DNA from: a virus | Strand: one strand, 5' to 3' | Virus record (IMG/VR): IMGVR_UViG_3300050166_000039 | Coordinates: 1 to 64,000 of that record | Length of the DNA stretch: 64,000 nt | Shown here: piece after piece, positions 25,153 through 33,444 of the stretch | How positions within the stretch are numbered: the first letter of the stretch is position 1 | Layout of the letters: each line of letters begins with the position of its first letter | Position numbers and translations under genes: made by a program | Notes under the pieces: generated by a model | Database searches by the model: none | What the model was told of the DNA's origin: nothing | Seen by the model: only the letters and a program-made list of their open reading frames with translations

Positions 25153-25574
25153 GAAAAGAGAATCAAAATTACATGACTGACCAGGAGTTCGAACAGTTTT
25201 TACAGAGTATCGGAGGCTTAAAGAATGGCTATTTCGTAGATAGACCGGCAATTTTAACCCCAAGATGCGGAGTTGGCAATGGCTGGTATGGAATTGTAAA
25301 GCGCTTGATAGAGGACCTGATTGAATTAGGCTGGAACCGAGAGATTTGCCAGATTAAAGAGAAGTTCGGTGGATTAAGGTTCTACATTAACGAAGGCTCC
25401 GAGGACATTTTTAACCGAATACGATTAGCAGAGGACGCTTCATACTTGACATGTGAAGAATGTGGAGAGCCAGGCACACCAAGAGCCAGTGGCTGGATTA
25501 CAACCCTTTGTGACGAGCATGCTGAGGGCAGATTACCGCTTGATCACGCTGTATACCGCTTGAAAATTGATTAA
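25149..25574 (+). CDS. Hypothetical zinc-binding protein
   Basis: 141 aa. CEECGEPG..., then LCDEH about 20 residues later, giving a CxxC...CxxH zinc site near residues 96-123. Upstream KEKFGGLRFYI is a motif seen in small phage proteins of unknown role. Confidence 0.65.
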   Translation: MRKENQNYMTDQEFEQFLQSIGGLKNGYFVDRPAILTPRCGVGNGWYGIVKRLIEDLIELGWNREICQIKEKFGGLRFYINEGSEDIFNRIRLAEDASYLTCEECGEPGTPRASGWITTLCDEHAEGRLPLDHAVYRLKID

Positions 25575-25592
25575 CACTTAAATAAAAGTAAT

Positions 25593-25925
25593 ATGAAAGT
25601 TGGAGTTGTTGGTACTAGATATTTTGAAAATTATGAAACCCTTAAAAATACGCTAGATAAGCTGGAAATAACTTGTATTATCAGTGGCGGAGCAAAGGGT
25701 GCAGATACTTTAGCGGAGCTGTACGCAAAAAATAATGGCATTAACACTATCATCCACAAGCCAGACTGGTCCGTCGGTAAAAAAGGAGCCGCGATTAGAA
25801 ACGCAAAGATAGTAGAAGACAGCGATATTATAGTTGCATTCTGGGACGGAGACTCGAGAGGCACTAAAATGACAATGGAGATGGCGAAAAAAGCCGGCAA
25901 AGGAGTTGTCTGTATTTTATATTAA
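25593..25925 (+). CDS. SLOG-domain protein (YspA/DUF2493-like)
   Basis: 110 aa. MKVGVVGTRYF, IISGGAKGADTLAELYA (about 28-44), KPDWSVGKKGAAIRN and AFWDGDSRGT are the nucleotide-binding motifs of the SLOG superfamily (DprA/LOG-like Rossmann fold). Such proteins bind or process nucleotides and are common in phages and conflict systems, some sensing NAD derivatives. The NAMPT gene in the window makes an NAD-related ligand an interesting but unproved idea. Confidence 0.8.
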   Translation: MKVGVVGTRYFENYETLKNTLDKLEITCIISGGAKGADTLAELYAKNNGINTIIHKPDWSVGKKGAAIRNAKIVEDSDIIVAFWDGDSRGTKMTMEMAKKAGKGVVCILY

Positions 25926-25943
25926 ACTGTTGAAAATAAATGA

Positions 25944-25971
25944 CCCGAGATTTTTTAATCTCGGGCTTTTT
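25944..25971 (+). terminator. Terminator, CCCGAGA/TCTCGGG type (copy 4)
   Basis: Same stem; loop TTTTTTAA instead of TTTTTTAG, then GCTTTTT. Confidence 0.88.
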
Positions 25972-25985
25972 GCTTATATTTACAA
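25966..25985 (+). promoter_or_regulatory. Class I promoter (copy 8), fused to terminator
   Basis: TTATATTTACAATGT directly behind the terminator; the CCTAT extension is changed to AATGT here. Confidence 0.6.
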
Positions 25986-26007
25986 TGTAATTAAATAAAC
26001 AAACATT

Positions 26008-26175
26008 ATGAGCACATTTTCAAAAAGAATAGAAGATTTAAAATCACGAGGATTTAAAGAAACTAAAGTAGGAATGACAAATGATAAATACGCTTTCCTA
26101 TGGTATCAAATAGATACAGATGAAATATCTGATAGCGATTGGGAGGATTACCTCTTGAAATTAATTAACACTTAA
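26008..26175 (+). CDS. Very small hypothetical protein (55 aa)
   Basis: MSTFSKRIEDLKSRGFKETK at the N-terminus, acidic C-terminal half. First ORF behind promoter copy 8, which supports it. Function unknown. Confidence 0.55.
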   Translation: MSTFSKRIEDLKSRGFKETKVGMTNDKYAFLWYQIDTDEISDSDWEDYLLKLINT

Positions 26176-26187
26176 ACAAAAAACAAT

Positions 26188-26469
26188 ATGAAAAAATTAT
26201 TAGCAGTATGGATTGTAACGTTAACAATCATGGCGCTTGAGTATAGCTGCACTGAAAATCAGAGCGCTAGAAATTATGGTGGAACAGAAACAGTTCAGTT
26301 AGAAGAAGGAGTCCGAGTTGTAAATGTAACCTGGAAAGGAGATGAGCAACTTGGTTCTTTATGGATTCTCACTAAAAAGGACACTACTACTAAGCCTACA
26401 ACATATTCATTCAAAGAGAAATCAAATTTTGGTGTAATGGAAGGCACTGTAATTATTATAGAAAAATAA
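26188..26469 (+). CDS. Small predicted lipoprotein
   Basis: 93 aa. MKKLLAVWIVTLTIMALEYSC is a signal peptide ending in a plausible lipobox (EYSC, Cys21); mature domain is beta-rich. Second small lipoprotein of the window (compare 3390, 41680). Confidence 0.6.
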   Translation: MKKLLAVWIVTLTIMALEYSCTENQSARNYGGTETVQLEEGVRVVNVTWKGDEQLGSLWILTKKDTTTKPTTYSFKEKSNFGVMEGTVIIIEK

Positions 26470-26494
26470 ATCTAAATTTATTGAAAATAAATAG

Positions 26495-26522
26495 CCCGAG
26501 ATTTTTTAGTCTCGGGTTTTTT
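26495..26522 (+). terminator. Terminator, CCCGAGA/TCTCGGG type (copy 5)
   Basis: Identical stem and loop to copy 1, followed by six T. Confidence 0.9.
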
Positions 26523-26541
26523 GCTTATATTTACATATCAG
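26517..26541 (+). promoter_or_regulatory. Class I promoter (copy 9), fused to terminator
   Basis: TTATATTTACATATCAG behind the terminator; drives the Rnl1-type RNA ligase. Confidence 0.68.
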
Positions 26542-26553
26542 AATTATAGATAG

Positions 26554-27765
26554 ATGGAATTAAACAAAGAAATCTTAGACAAGTACGTAGCCGAGGGTTG
26601 GTTAAGCCGACAAGTGCACCCAACCCTGCCTCTCAGCATCTACAATTACACACAAGAGACCCAATATGAAAAGTATTGGGATTCAATTACTCTTGCTTGT
26701 AGAGGCGTGGTGGTCGACCATGAAACCGGAGAAGTGCTTGTTAGACCGTTTCCTAAGTTCTTTAACTGGGAAGAGGTAGCAGACCGAGTACCAGTGACAG
26801 GAGATTATGTCTACGTACAAGAGAAGATGGATGGCTCCTTAGGAATTCTTTTCTATTATGATAGGCGCTTAACTCTCGAAGAGAGGTACAATATCTGGTT
26901 CAATAACAACGTTGTCTCAGGCATGGAGCGAAACTTTGACCCGACTAAGTTACCTGACTTCAACGACCCTTATTACGAGCCAACACCTGTTACAAGAGGT
27001 GAGTGGGTAATGGCAACTCGTGGTAGTTTTACCTCAGAGCAAGCTGTAAAGGGTTTAGCCATCGCCAAGAGACTATTTAATCTTGACGCCTTTAAGAAGT
27101 CAGTGACCTATCTATGTGAAATAATCTACCCCGAGAACAGGATAGTAGTTGATTACAGTGAGGAGAAACTAGTGTTCTTAGGAGCTTCAATTCCGAGGAC
27201 AGAGTTAAACTGGACCGTAGCCACAACCATTTTTATTGAATCTGAAATTAAGCCCGAGTATATTGTAAAGACAGAGCAATACTTTCTGTTTGGTGAGGGC
27301 ATGTACAACGCCTTGAAAGAGAAGAACCTGGAGAACAAGGAGGGTTATGTGTTACGCTTTCATCCCAGCAATTTCAGGATGAAGATTAAGTTTGAAGACT
27401 ATATAAAACTTCACAGAGTGTTGACACAGTGCTCATCCTATGATATCTGGGAAAACTTAAAACAGTTTGATAAACTACCCAACGAGCTATTAGATAACAT
27501 CCCCGATGAATTCTATAAGTGGGTAGAAGGGTTAGAAATCTCAATTCGTCTTAACTTTAATAAGATTAAGATAGAGCATGAAGAGATGGTAAAGAAGGCC
27601 AGGGAAGAGTTCACTGAGAAGAGAGACTTTGCCCTATGGGTCAACTCACTGAACAAGGCCGGAATAAATCACAGTCTCTTATTTGCAATCTGGGACGGAA
27701 AGGATGCGGCTCCCTATATCTGGCCGATGGTGAAACCAAGATATGAGAAACCATTTCAGAAATAA
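26554..27765 (+). CDS. rnl1: RNA ligase, T4 Rnl1 family
   Basis: 403 aa (T4 Rnl1 is 374). Motif I EKMDGS with adenylated Lys91, motif Ia ATRGSFTSEQA, motif III CEIIYPENRIVVDY (about 190), motif IV EGYVLRF (about 268), motif V MKIKFEDYIKLHR (about 280). N-terminal CRGVVVD and RPFPKFFN precede motif I as in T4. It joins 5'-phosphate and 3'-OH RNA ends with ATP; in T4 it reseals tRNA cut in the anticodon loop by PrrC. Together with the kinase at 21673 this would form the same repair pathway. Confidence 0.92.
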   Translation: MELNKEILDKYVAEGWLSRQVHPTLPLSIYNYTQETQYEKYWDSITLACRGVVVDHETGEVLVRPFPKFFNWEEVADRVPVTGDYVYVQEKMDGSLGILFYYDRRLTLEERYNIWFNNNVVSGMERNFDPTKLPDFNDPYYEPTPVTRGEWVMATRGSFTSEQAVKGLAIAKRLFNLDAFKKSVTYLCEIIYPENRIVVDYSEEKLVFLGASIPRTELNWTVATTIFIESEIKPEYIVKTEQYFLFGEGMYNALKEKNLENKEGYVLRFHPSNFRMKIKFEDYIKLHRVLTQCSSYDIWENLKQFDKLPNELLDNIPDEFYKWVEGLEISIRLNFNKIKIEHEEMVKKAREEFTEKRDFALWVNSLNKAGINHSLLFAIWDGKDAAPYIWPMVKPRYEKPFQK

Positions 27766-27773
27766 GCATATAA
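27748..27773 (+). promoter_or_regulatory. Class II promoter, weaker copy
   Basis: GAAACCAT, 11 bases, GCATATAA, overlapping the end of the ligase gene; TATAA lies 21 bases before the next start. Confidence 0.45.
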
Positions 27774-27794
27774 TAAAGAAAAATAGAGGTTACT

Positions 27795-28340
27795 ATGGCA
27801 ACATTACAGCAAATGCAGACAGCAATCAATAAACTGGTAGAAGGAGAAGACTTACCGGGCTTAGATTTCGATACTGTCGTTGAGAAGATAGTGGGTGAAA
27901 AGTATAAGAAGACCTTGGAGGAGATAAAGGACCCCGTAGAGAGAAAGCAGCAATTCAATAATATGATTGACTACTATAAGACTGAGGCTCGAACTGAGAT
28001 TGAGAATAAAATCAATGACGTAAAGATGTGCTATAAGACAGCAAAGGCCCAGATTAAGAGTATTCAGGCCTCTATTAAAACAGCGACGGCCTCGAACGCA
28101 ATCCCGGCAGTGATCGTGGCTGGTGCTGGAGCTGCGGCCCCAAATCCATTATATGCTATCACTGAAAACTCGAATAAGGTGAATCAACTACTCGGAGCCC
28201 TGGAAGCAATCGGTAAGATGCTATACGACCTGTTAAAGTCTGCGTTGGACATTATGTTTCCAGTGCCTGACGCGGTTATAGACCTAATTAATCTGATTGC
28301 AGACATCAAGAACACCATTAAAGCTATTCCGACAGTATAA
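27795..28340 (+). CDS. Hypothetical protein, possible structural
   Basis: 181 aa: helical N-terminal half with charged heptads, then an Ala/Pro/Gly-rich hydrophobic stretch (about 108-125, VIVAGAGAAAPNPLY) and an amphipathic C-terminus. Pattern is like small tail or membrane-associated structural proteins; preceded by a class II promoter, which fits late expression. Confidence 0.6.
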   Translation: MATLQQMQTAINKLVEGEDLPGLDFDTVVEKIVGEKYKKTLEEIKDPVERKQQFNNMIDYYKTEARTEIENKINDVKMCYKTAKAQIKSIQASIKTATASNAIPAVIVAGAGAAAPNPLYAITENSNKVNQLLGALEAIGKMLYDLLKSALDIMFPVPDAVIDLINLIADIKNTIKAIPTV

Positions 28341-28657
28341 TGAAGAAAGAAGCACAAATAGTCTCCTACAACATGGGTTATATTAGCCCGCTTGGCAGTT
28401 CAGGCATCTTAACATGGTATCCTGAGGTATTAGAGATGTCACTAGCCGACTTTTGTAAATTGCTAAGAGATAAAGAGAGCATTGAAACTATATGGGAGCG
28501 GGCGATTGACAGTCACATTACGCCATCATCAGCGTGCATCATGTTTAGATACGATGAAGGTGCATTTTATTGGGAATGGACCGTTAAGATGATTAATGTT
28601 AGAGAATATAGAGAGTATTGGGAACTTAAACGCAATAAAAAGTGGAAAGAAAGTTAG
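28340..28657 (+). CDS. Hypothetical protein
   Basis: 105 aa, start overlaps the previous stop (TAATG). No motif recognised. Confidence 0.6.
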   Translation: MKKEAQIVSYNMGYISPLGSSGILTWYPEVLEMSLADFCKLLRDKESIETIWERAIDSHITPSSACIMFRYDEGAFYWEWTVKMINVREYREYWELKRNKKWKES

Positions 28658-28660
28658 CAA

Positions 28661-28702
28661 ATATTTTTTTATCTCAGAAATTATAGTTATATTTACCTAA
28701 CA
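28661..28702 (+). promoter_or_regulatory. Class I promoter (copy 10)
   Basis: ATTTTTTTATCTCAGAAATTATAG followed by TTATATTTACCTAAC; drives the second RNA ligase. Confidence 0.7.
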
Positions 28703-28714
28703 AACAATAATAAC

Positions 28715-29800
28715 ATGAAAAGAAAATTAGCAAGCATTCAAAAAGTAGCCAGTATTAGACCGATTGAAGGTGCTGATGCCATCGAGGTGGCTCGTATCAA
28801 TAACTGGGATGTTGTAGTGAAAAAGGGAGAGTACAAACCTGGCTATCTATGCGTTTACTGTGAGATTGACTCCTTCTTACCAATTAAAGAGGAGTTCGAG
28901 TTCTTGCGTAAGAGTTCTTATAAGAAGATGGTAGACCGTGAAGGTTTCTGTTTAAGAACAATTAAGTTAAGAGGTCAAATAAGTCAGGGTCTTTTATTGC
29001 CGCTGTCAGTTTTAGAAGGAGAAGATGAGATGAAGATTGGCACTTGCACCCAGGAAAATGGGATATTGCAGTTAGGACCCTATGATGACGCTCTAGTCAT
29101 TGAAGAAGGTGTAGATGTGACAGACTTATTAGGTATTGTTAAGTATGAAGCACCAATTCCGGCCGAGTTAAGCGGATTGGTTAAAGGCTCATTTCCTTCC
29201 TTCTTGAGAAAAACCGACGAGGAGCGGGTTCAAAACCTGAGCAAGGAGTACGATGAATGGGTAAGAGAGGGTTTGGATTTCTATGTGACCGAGAAATTAG
29301 ATGGTAGCTCAATTACTTTCTACTTAAAGGATGGAGAGTTTGGTGTCTGCTCTAGAAACTTAGACCTATTAGAGACCAAAGAGAACACACTATGGAGAGT
29401 GGCCAGAGAAATGAAGATTGAGGAGAAGTTACGGGCCAATGATAACCACAACATGGCTCTACAAGGAGAGTTGATTGGTGAAGGCATTCAAGGCAACCCT
29501 TATAAAATCAAAGGACAGACTGTTAAATTCTTTAACGCTTTCGATATTGATAGACAAGAGTATTATGGCTTACCGATGTTCCTGGCTCTTTTCCGTCACC
29601 AGTTCCAATTAGATACGGTGCCAATCTTGACTAATTTAACAATGAAGTTGCCGGCCACCATCGATGAGTGCTTAGCCTTCGCAGACTCTAAATCAGTGCT
29701 GAATCCCGGTTTTGACAGAAAAGGAGTTGTATTTAGAACAATGAATCGCAAGATTAGCTTTAAGGCTATCTCAAATAAATTTTTAATGAACGAAAAATAA
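28715..29800 (+). CDS. RNA ligase, DRB0094/Rnl5 family
   Basis: 361 aa. N-terminal OB-like domain (residues 1-110) as in Deinococcus Rnl, then the nucleotidyltransferase domain: motif I TEKLDGSS with Lys194, motif III around GELIGEGIQGNPYK (about 249-262), motif IV KGVVFRT (about 342), motif V SFKAISNKFL (about 350-359). This family uses ATP to seal nicks with a 3'-OH at RNA on a bridged template. It is unrelated in domain layout to the Rnl1-type enzyme at 26554, so the phage carries two ligases suited to different breaks: loops and nicked duplexes. Confidence 0.88.
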   Translation: MKRKLASIQKVASIRPIEGADAIEVARINNWDVVVKKGEYKPGYLCVYCEIDSFLPIKEEFEFLRKSSYKKMVDREGFCLRTIKLRGQISQGLLLPLSVLEGEDEMKIGTCTQENGILQLGPYDDALVIEEGVDVTDLLGIVKYEAPIPAELSGLVKGSFPSFLRKTDEERVQNLSKEYDEWVREGLDFYVTEKLDGSSITFYLKDGEFGVCSRNLDLLETKENTLWRVAREMKIEEKLRANDNHNMALQGELIGEGIQGNPYKIKGQTVKFFNAFDIDRQEYYGLPMFLALFRHQFQLDTVPILTNLTMKLPATIDECLAFADSKSVLNPGFDRKGVVFRTMNRKISFKAISNKFLMNEK

Positions 29801-30069
29801 TGAATCTACTATCCCGATTTAAGAGCTCAGAGAATCCTCGCTACAAAATAGTTGAGTATAAGAAAATAAATCATTTTGGTGAAATCACTGACCGCATATA
29901 CCTTATCTTAGAGAGAAAATGGCGCCTTATCTATGTCTATTTTGAAATAAGAGATAATTATAGTTACAGAATGAGATTTGACACCTTAAAGCTGGCAGAG
30001 GAATACTTAGCAAAAAAATTGACACCTGAACCAAACGTAGTTGAAACTGTCGTTAAAGAAATTTTATAG
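29800..30069 (+). CDS. Hypothetical protein
   Basis: 89 aa, overlaps the ligase stop by one base (TAATG). Alternating strands and a basic surface; no motif recognised. Confidence 0.6.
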   Translation: MNLLSRFKSSENPRYKIVEYKKINHFGEITDRIYLILERKWRLIYVYFEIRDNYSYRMRFDTLKLAEEYLAKKLTPEPNVVETVVKEIL

Positions 30070-30072
30070 AAG

Positions 30073-30795
30073 ATGAAACTAGGAGAATTTATCAAGAGCT
30101 TTAGTCACAATAATATGATTAGGTTACACTATGATATGGAAAGTGGAACCAAATGCGTATTAGGAGATTGGAATAATGTATCAATGGACCATGAGATTCT
30201 AAAAGGTAAAGGTAAAAATAGACATTACATCAATAATGAGGTCTTGAGATTGGTCGGCATCAATTTCCAAGCAGCCCACACAAGTTACCCTGAAGCACTT
30301 AATATTGTTATTGAATATTTAGAGAATCAACCAATCGTCGATGAAGTAGTTGATGGAATTGATGTGATGTTTAATGAGATTGAAATTTCGACAAACAAAC
30401 AATTAGAACGGTTAAAGGCTCATCTTGACAGTCCAGAGGGCAAGGCTTCAATGAGCGCATGGGTTAAGAAGTATGCGAACGGCATAGAAGTTAAAGATAG
30501 ATGGGTTGAGAAGATTAAACTGTATTATGGACAAAACATAGATGTACTAACTGAAAAGTTAATGGATAAGTATTATTCAGATGAATACAGAGACAGAGAA
30601 TACTTCAAATGTAAATGTGAACCGAGAGAAACTTTATTGTGGCTATTATTGGATTACGCTGAATCATACGGTACATCATGTGAAGACGAAAAATATTTTA
30701 ATGATTTCACAGCTGATGCTTATCAGATAGGGTCTTATGTTATTCAATTAATGATAGGTCAAGGCTCATGTGTTAGAATTGATAAAGTAGAATAA
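30073..30795 (+). CDS. Hypothetical protein
   Basis: 240 aa, acidic C-terminal half with a C-x-C (FKCKCEPRE, about residue 177). No family recognised. Starts three bases after the previous stop. Confidence 0.65.
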   Translation: MKLGEFIKSFSHNNMIRLHYDMESGTKCVLGDWNNVSMDHEILKGKGKNRHYINNEVLRLVGINFQAAHTSYPEALNIVIEYLENQPIVDEVVDGIDVMFNEIEISTNKQLERLKAHLDSPEGKASMSAWVKKYANGIEVKDRWVEKIKLYYGQNIDVLTEKLMDKYYSDEYRDREYFKCKCEPRETLLWLLLDYAESYGTSCEDEKYFNDFTADAYQIGSYVIQLMIGQGSCVRIDKVE

Positions 30796-30965
30796 AATTA
30801 TTATTAAAATAATACAATTTAACTCTAACCACTACTACTAATTTTAATACGCATAAATATTAACCTGTAAACAACTTATTGTATTTTTTGTATTTTATTA
30901 AACAAATTGGTATTTTTTTAATATAACTATAGTTATATAACATATATCATTAAACTTTATCAAAG
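30796..30965 (+). promoter_or_regulatory. Long AT-rich leader, probable promoter of another type
   Basis: 170 bases without a gene. Contains TTGTATTTTTTGTATTTTATT and AAATTGGTATTTTTTTAATATAA; a TTG to TAnnTTT spacing near the Bacteroidetes consensus can be drawn, but neither class I nor class II motif is present. Confidence 0.35.
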
Positions 30966-31313
30966 ATGAAAAATTACAGTAAGTTTTTAGCAGTTAAAAT
31001 TATTATCCTAGCGCTCTTTTCATTCAGCGCCTCAGCACATACCGTTAAGGCAGAAGCTACATCTACACAAGCAACCGAGACATTGGACTCTTGTATTAAG
31101 AAAAAATCTACAAGCGCGAAAGTTGCAGATTCTATCAAGTTTCAACAAGCTATCTCAAGCGTACCGACCTTATTTGAATTGGCTACAATGTTAGATGTGA
31201 ATATTGGCGGAGACACAAAACCAGATCAGAGCCCTGAAGTTCTAGAAGCTCAACACACATCAGTAATGAGTCTACGAGAAATGATTACTCTTTATGGCGT
31301 TAAAGTGTTGTAA
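30966..31313 (+). CDS. Exported hypothetical protein
   Basis: 115 aa. Signal peptide MKNYSKFLAVKIIILALFSF..SASA with cleavage near residue 25; the mature part is Ser/Thr-rich. Probably periplasmic; might take part in lysis together with the next gene. Confidence 0.6.
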   Translation: MKNYSKFLAVKIIILALFSFSASAHTVKAEATSTQATETLDSCIKKKSTSAKVADSIKFQQAISSVPTLFELATMLDVNIGGDTKPDQSPEVLEAQHTSVMSLREMITLYGVKVL

Positions 31314-31350
31314 ACCAGCGATATATAAGTTATAAAAATAACTTAAGATC

Positions 31351-32019
31351 ATGAAGCTTCACCGTAAAATTGGCATCATCAAAACAATCATAATTGTCAT
31401 CCTGATTGCGATGATTGAAATTGTATTCCTGATGAAAAATGAGACATCTACTAAACATCCCGCTATTTCATCAGTTGATTCTATTAGAATAGCACAATCT
31501 GCGGTTAAAGGTATTAAGCCACAAATCGTAAAGATTCAAATGATTAAATGGTTAAAGCCTAAGTCTATCACTAAGGACTCTCTAATTCCAGTTTACACTA
31601 AGGTTGATTCTTCATTACTATTAGAAAAATATTACGCGACTAAAGTTTCATACGGTGTCATTCAAGTTGACCCAGGCTATACTAACGTAATTACGGTCGA
31701 TAGCATCTCCAGAAACAGAATTTTCAGTAGACGTTCATTCGTACACACTATTAAACCTAGAAACAATAGAATCAATGTTTTAATAGTTGAAGAGGCCACT
31801 AAGGCCCCTATCGTAGAACCAACACCAAAAACCAGAGAGTGGTATGCTGGGTTAGGCACCTCAGTTAACGGCTCGGGTTTCAATTCTCTGTATGGTAGTG
31901 CCCTGCTTAAAAATAAGAGAAATGAAATCTTTCAGTTAAACCTGGGTATTTCAAATATGTCACCACTTGGAGATTATAGACCTTTTATTGGAGCCTCAGC
32001 CCACTTTAAGATAAAATAA
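31351..32019 (+). CDS. Membrane-anchored periplasmic protein (possible spanin-like)
   Basis: 222 aa. One N-terminal membrane anchor (about 8-28, IIKTIIIVILIAMIEIVFL), a helical/basic stalk, and a C-terminal beta-rich segment ending AHFKIK. An inner-membrane anchor with a long periplasmic body and beta-rich end is the general plan of spanins, but the sequence does not prove it. Unknown function. Confidence 0.55.
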   Translation: MKLHRKIGIIKTIIIVILIAMIEIVFLMKNETSTKHPAISSVDSIRIAQSAVKGIKPQIVKIQMIKWLKPKSITKDSLIPVYTKVDSSLLLEKYYATKVSYGVIQVDPGYTNVITVDSISRNRIFSRRSFVHTIKPRNNRINVLIVEEATKAPIVEPTPKTREWYAGLGTSVNGSGFNSLYGSALLKNKRNEIFQLNLGISNMSPLGDYRPFIGASAHFKIK

Positions 32020-32030
32020 TCTGCCAAAAA

Positions 32031-32070
32031 TTTTTTATTGTCACTAGAATTGCTTATATTTACCTAACTT
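32031..32070 (+). promoter_or_regulatory. Class I promoter (copy 11)
   Basis: TTTTTTATTGTCACTAGAATTGC followed by TTATATTTACCTAAC. Confidence 0.68.
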
Positions 32071-32083
32071 AAATATAATAAAG

Positions 32084-32332
32084 ATGCCATTTCCTTCAAA
32101 TTACCCATTGATTAAACCCAGCGCCTTAAAAAAGACTCTCGAGAAATTAGGCCGTGTAAATGACGCGCAGAACAAGCAGTATAAGCGCTTAAACAGCTTA
32201 GGCAAACTAGATGATATTCACTCTGTTCGTGAAGCAAAGGAGAGCATTAATCTAATCCTAGAACTAGAGGTCAAGAAAGAGGTGTTACTGGACATGGCAA
32301 CGATATTGGCTTTAGACACTGATAATGATTAA
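32084..32332 (+). CDS. Hypothetical protein
   Basis: 82 aa, helical, first gene behind promoter copy 11. No motif. Confidence 0.6.
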   Translation: MPFPSNYPLIKPSALKKTLEKLGRVNDAQNKQYKRLNSLGKLDDIHSVREAKESINLILELEVKKEVLLDMATILALDTDND

Positions 32333-32361
32333 AATCTGCACAAGAGCAAGATAAATAGTTA

Positions 32362-32658
32362 ATGAATCTAGAAAAGCAGATTGAGGCCTATAACAAAACA
32401 GCCTTAAAGTATACCGAAGAGAACCTAAGTTTCACTATTCCAGGGGTTCATTTTTCACCCGAGGAGGTGCTGCACATCTCAAGTATAGTAACTTCTATCT
32501 TAATGACAAGAGATGGCGTGGGTTACCCAGGAGGTGAGGTGGTGAAGGCTATCTTAGAGGATGACTTACAGAATCCAGCTCTAGAAGATGACACCCTGAG
32601 TAAGACGGTGCTTAAATTTTTAGTTCAGGCAAAACAATGGTGTGCAGTTTCATACTAA
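32362..32658 (+). CDS. Hypothetical protein
   Basis: 98 aa, no motif recognised; last protein gene before the first tRNA pair. Confidence 0.6.
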   Translation: MNLEKQIEAYNKTALKYTEENLSFTIPGVHFSPEEVLHISSIVTSILMTRDGVGYPGGEVVKAILEDDLQNPALEDDTLSKTVLKFLVQAKQWCAVSY

Positions 32659-32663
32659 AAGTG

Positions 32664-32689
32664 AAACAAAGCCCAAGTAACGAGTATAA
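32664..32689 (+). promoter_or_regulatory. Class II (ECF-type) promoter, strong copy
   Basis: GAAACAAA, 11 bases, GAGTATAA. The first recognisable product downstream is tRNA-Leu(UAA), 45 bases on, with a boxA-like element in between. Confidence 0.65.
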
Positions 32690-32711
32690 ATATAGTAACA
32701 AGAGAGTTACT

Positions 32712-32729
32712 GAGTTCTTTAAAATAATG
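32712..32729 (+). promoter_or_regulatory. boxA-like antitermination element (variant)
   Basis: GAGTTCTTTAAAATAATG, a variant of the GAGTTCTTTGACATATTGG element before the main tRNA array. Lies just before tRNA-Leu. Confidence 0.45.
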
Positions 32730-32733
32730 AAAT

Positions 32734-32818
32734 GCTTCGGTGGTGGAATAGGTAGACACGCCAGACTTAAAATCTTGTGGGACTTGCGCCCGTGCTGGTT
32801 CGATTCCAGTCCGAAGTA
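32734..32818 (+). tRNA. tRNA-Leu(UAA)
   Basis: Acceptor GCTTCGG pairs with CCGAAGT (G-U at the end), Leu-type D-arm GTGGAATAGGTAGACAC, anticodon loop CTTAAAA, long variable arm and T-arm CTGG TTCGATT CCAG. Discriminator A. One mismatch in the anticodon stem. No encoded CCA. Confidence 0.88.
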
Positions 32819-32821
32819 CAG

Positions 32822-32927
32822 TGTAACGACTTAGTGATAAGTGGCGGAACAGACGCTAAGCATGAAATGGAAACTTGTTGAAGCTCGATAAAGGAGTGGA
32901 TAAGACACAAACCGCACAGACGTTACA
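32822..32927 (+). ncRNA. Closed-stem RNA between tRNA genes (element 1)
   Basis: 106 nt closed by TGTAACG/CGTTACA (7 bp, acceptor-length), with an inner CTTAG/CTAAG hairpin that presents GTGGCGGAACAGACGC, close to the D-arm of the Leu-type tRNAs in the array. No T-arm is present. Carries GGATAAGAC, a motif repeated in other spacers. Confidence 0.5.
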
Positions 32928-32943
32928 TCAATTTTTAAAATAT

Positions 32944-33015
32944 GGTTCCATGGTGAAAGGGATATCACGAGAAGCTTCTACCTTCTAATTTTACGTTCGA
33001 ATCGTAATGGGACTA
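32944..33015 (+). tRNA. tRNA-Arg(UCU)
   Basis: Acceptor GGTTCCA with TGGGACT (two G-U pairs), D-arm GTGA..TCAC, anticodon stem AGAAG/CTTCT with loop CTTCTAC, T-arm TTACG TTCGAAT CGTAA, discriminator A. 72 nt, no encoded CCA. It reads AGA, a frequent codon in this genome. Confidence 0.88.
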
Positions 33016-33017
33016 CA

Positions 33018-33047
33018 AAGCTCTATCAGAAATGGTAGAGCTTTTTT
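33018..33047 (+). terminator. Rho-independent terminator after first tRNA pair
   Basis: Stem AAGCTCTA/TAGAGCTT (8 bp) with a 10-nt loop and six T. Confidence 0.85.
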
Positions 33048-33059
33048 AATTTAAACAGT

Positions 33060-33434
33060 ATGCAACTATTAGCTACAAAGATTGTTAAAAGAATGGACCT
33101 GGGCTCCAACGGAAACCTGTTTGGAGGCCAGTTACTGGCCTGGGTCGATGAGGCAGTGGCAGCATACGCTATGTTAATTCTTCAAAACCGAGAAATGGTG
33201 ACCTTGAGTATTGACTCTCTTAAATTCGAGAGAGAAGTAAAAGAGGGAGCTTTACTACAAATCAATGCTGGTATAATCAAGACTGGCAACACCTCAGCAA
33301 CCTTTGCCGTAGTTGTAAATATTTACGACCCAGTGAACGCCTCCATCGAGAGAGTCTTTAAGACCAACATGACTTTTGTTAGAGTTATTAACGGCAAATC
33401 TACGCCAATTAGTAAACAATCAATAGACTCATGA
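33060..33434 (+). CDS. Hotdog-fold acyl-CoA thioesterase (YciA-like)
   Basis: 124 aa. NLFGGQLLAWVDEAVAAYA (about 18-36) is the helix signature of YciA/BACH-type thioesterases with the catalytic Asp, followed by VTLSIDSLKFEREVKEG. Hydrolyses acyl-CoA to fatty acid and CoA in bacteria. A metabolic gene seldom found in phages; it stands directly behind a tRNA terminator with no visible promoter of classes I or II. It may affect host lipid supply. Confidence 0.82.
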   Translation: MQLLATKIVKRMDLGSNGNLFGGQLLAWVDEAVAAYAMLILQNREMVTLSIDSLKFEREVKEGALLQINAGIIKTGNTSATFAVVVNIYDPVNASIERVFKTNMTFVRVINGKSTPISKQSIDS

Positions 33435-33444
33435 TATAATAAAT

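Noticed and set aside
32637-32834. ORF of 65 aa through the class II promoter and tRNA-Leu
   Set aside because: Covers a promoter and a complete tRNA; composition is unlike the protein genes.
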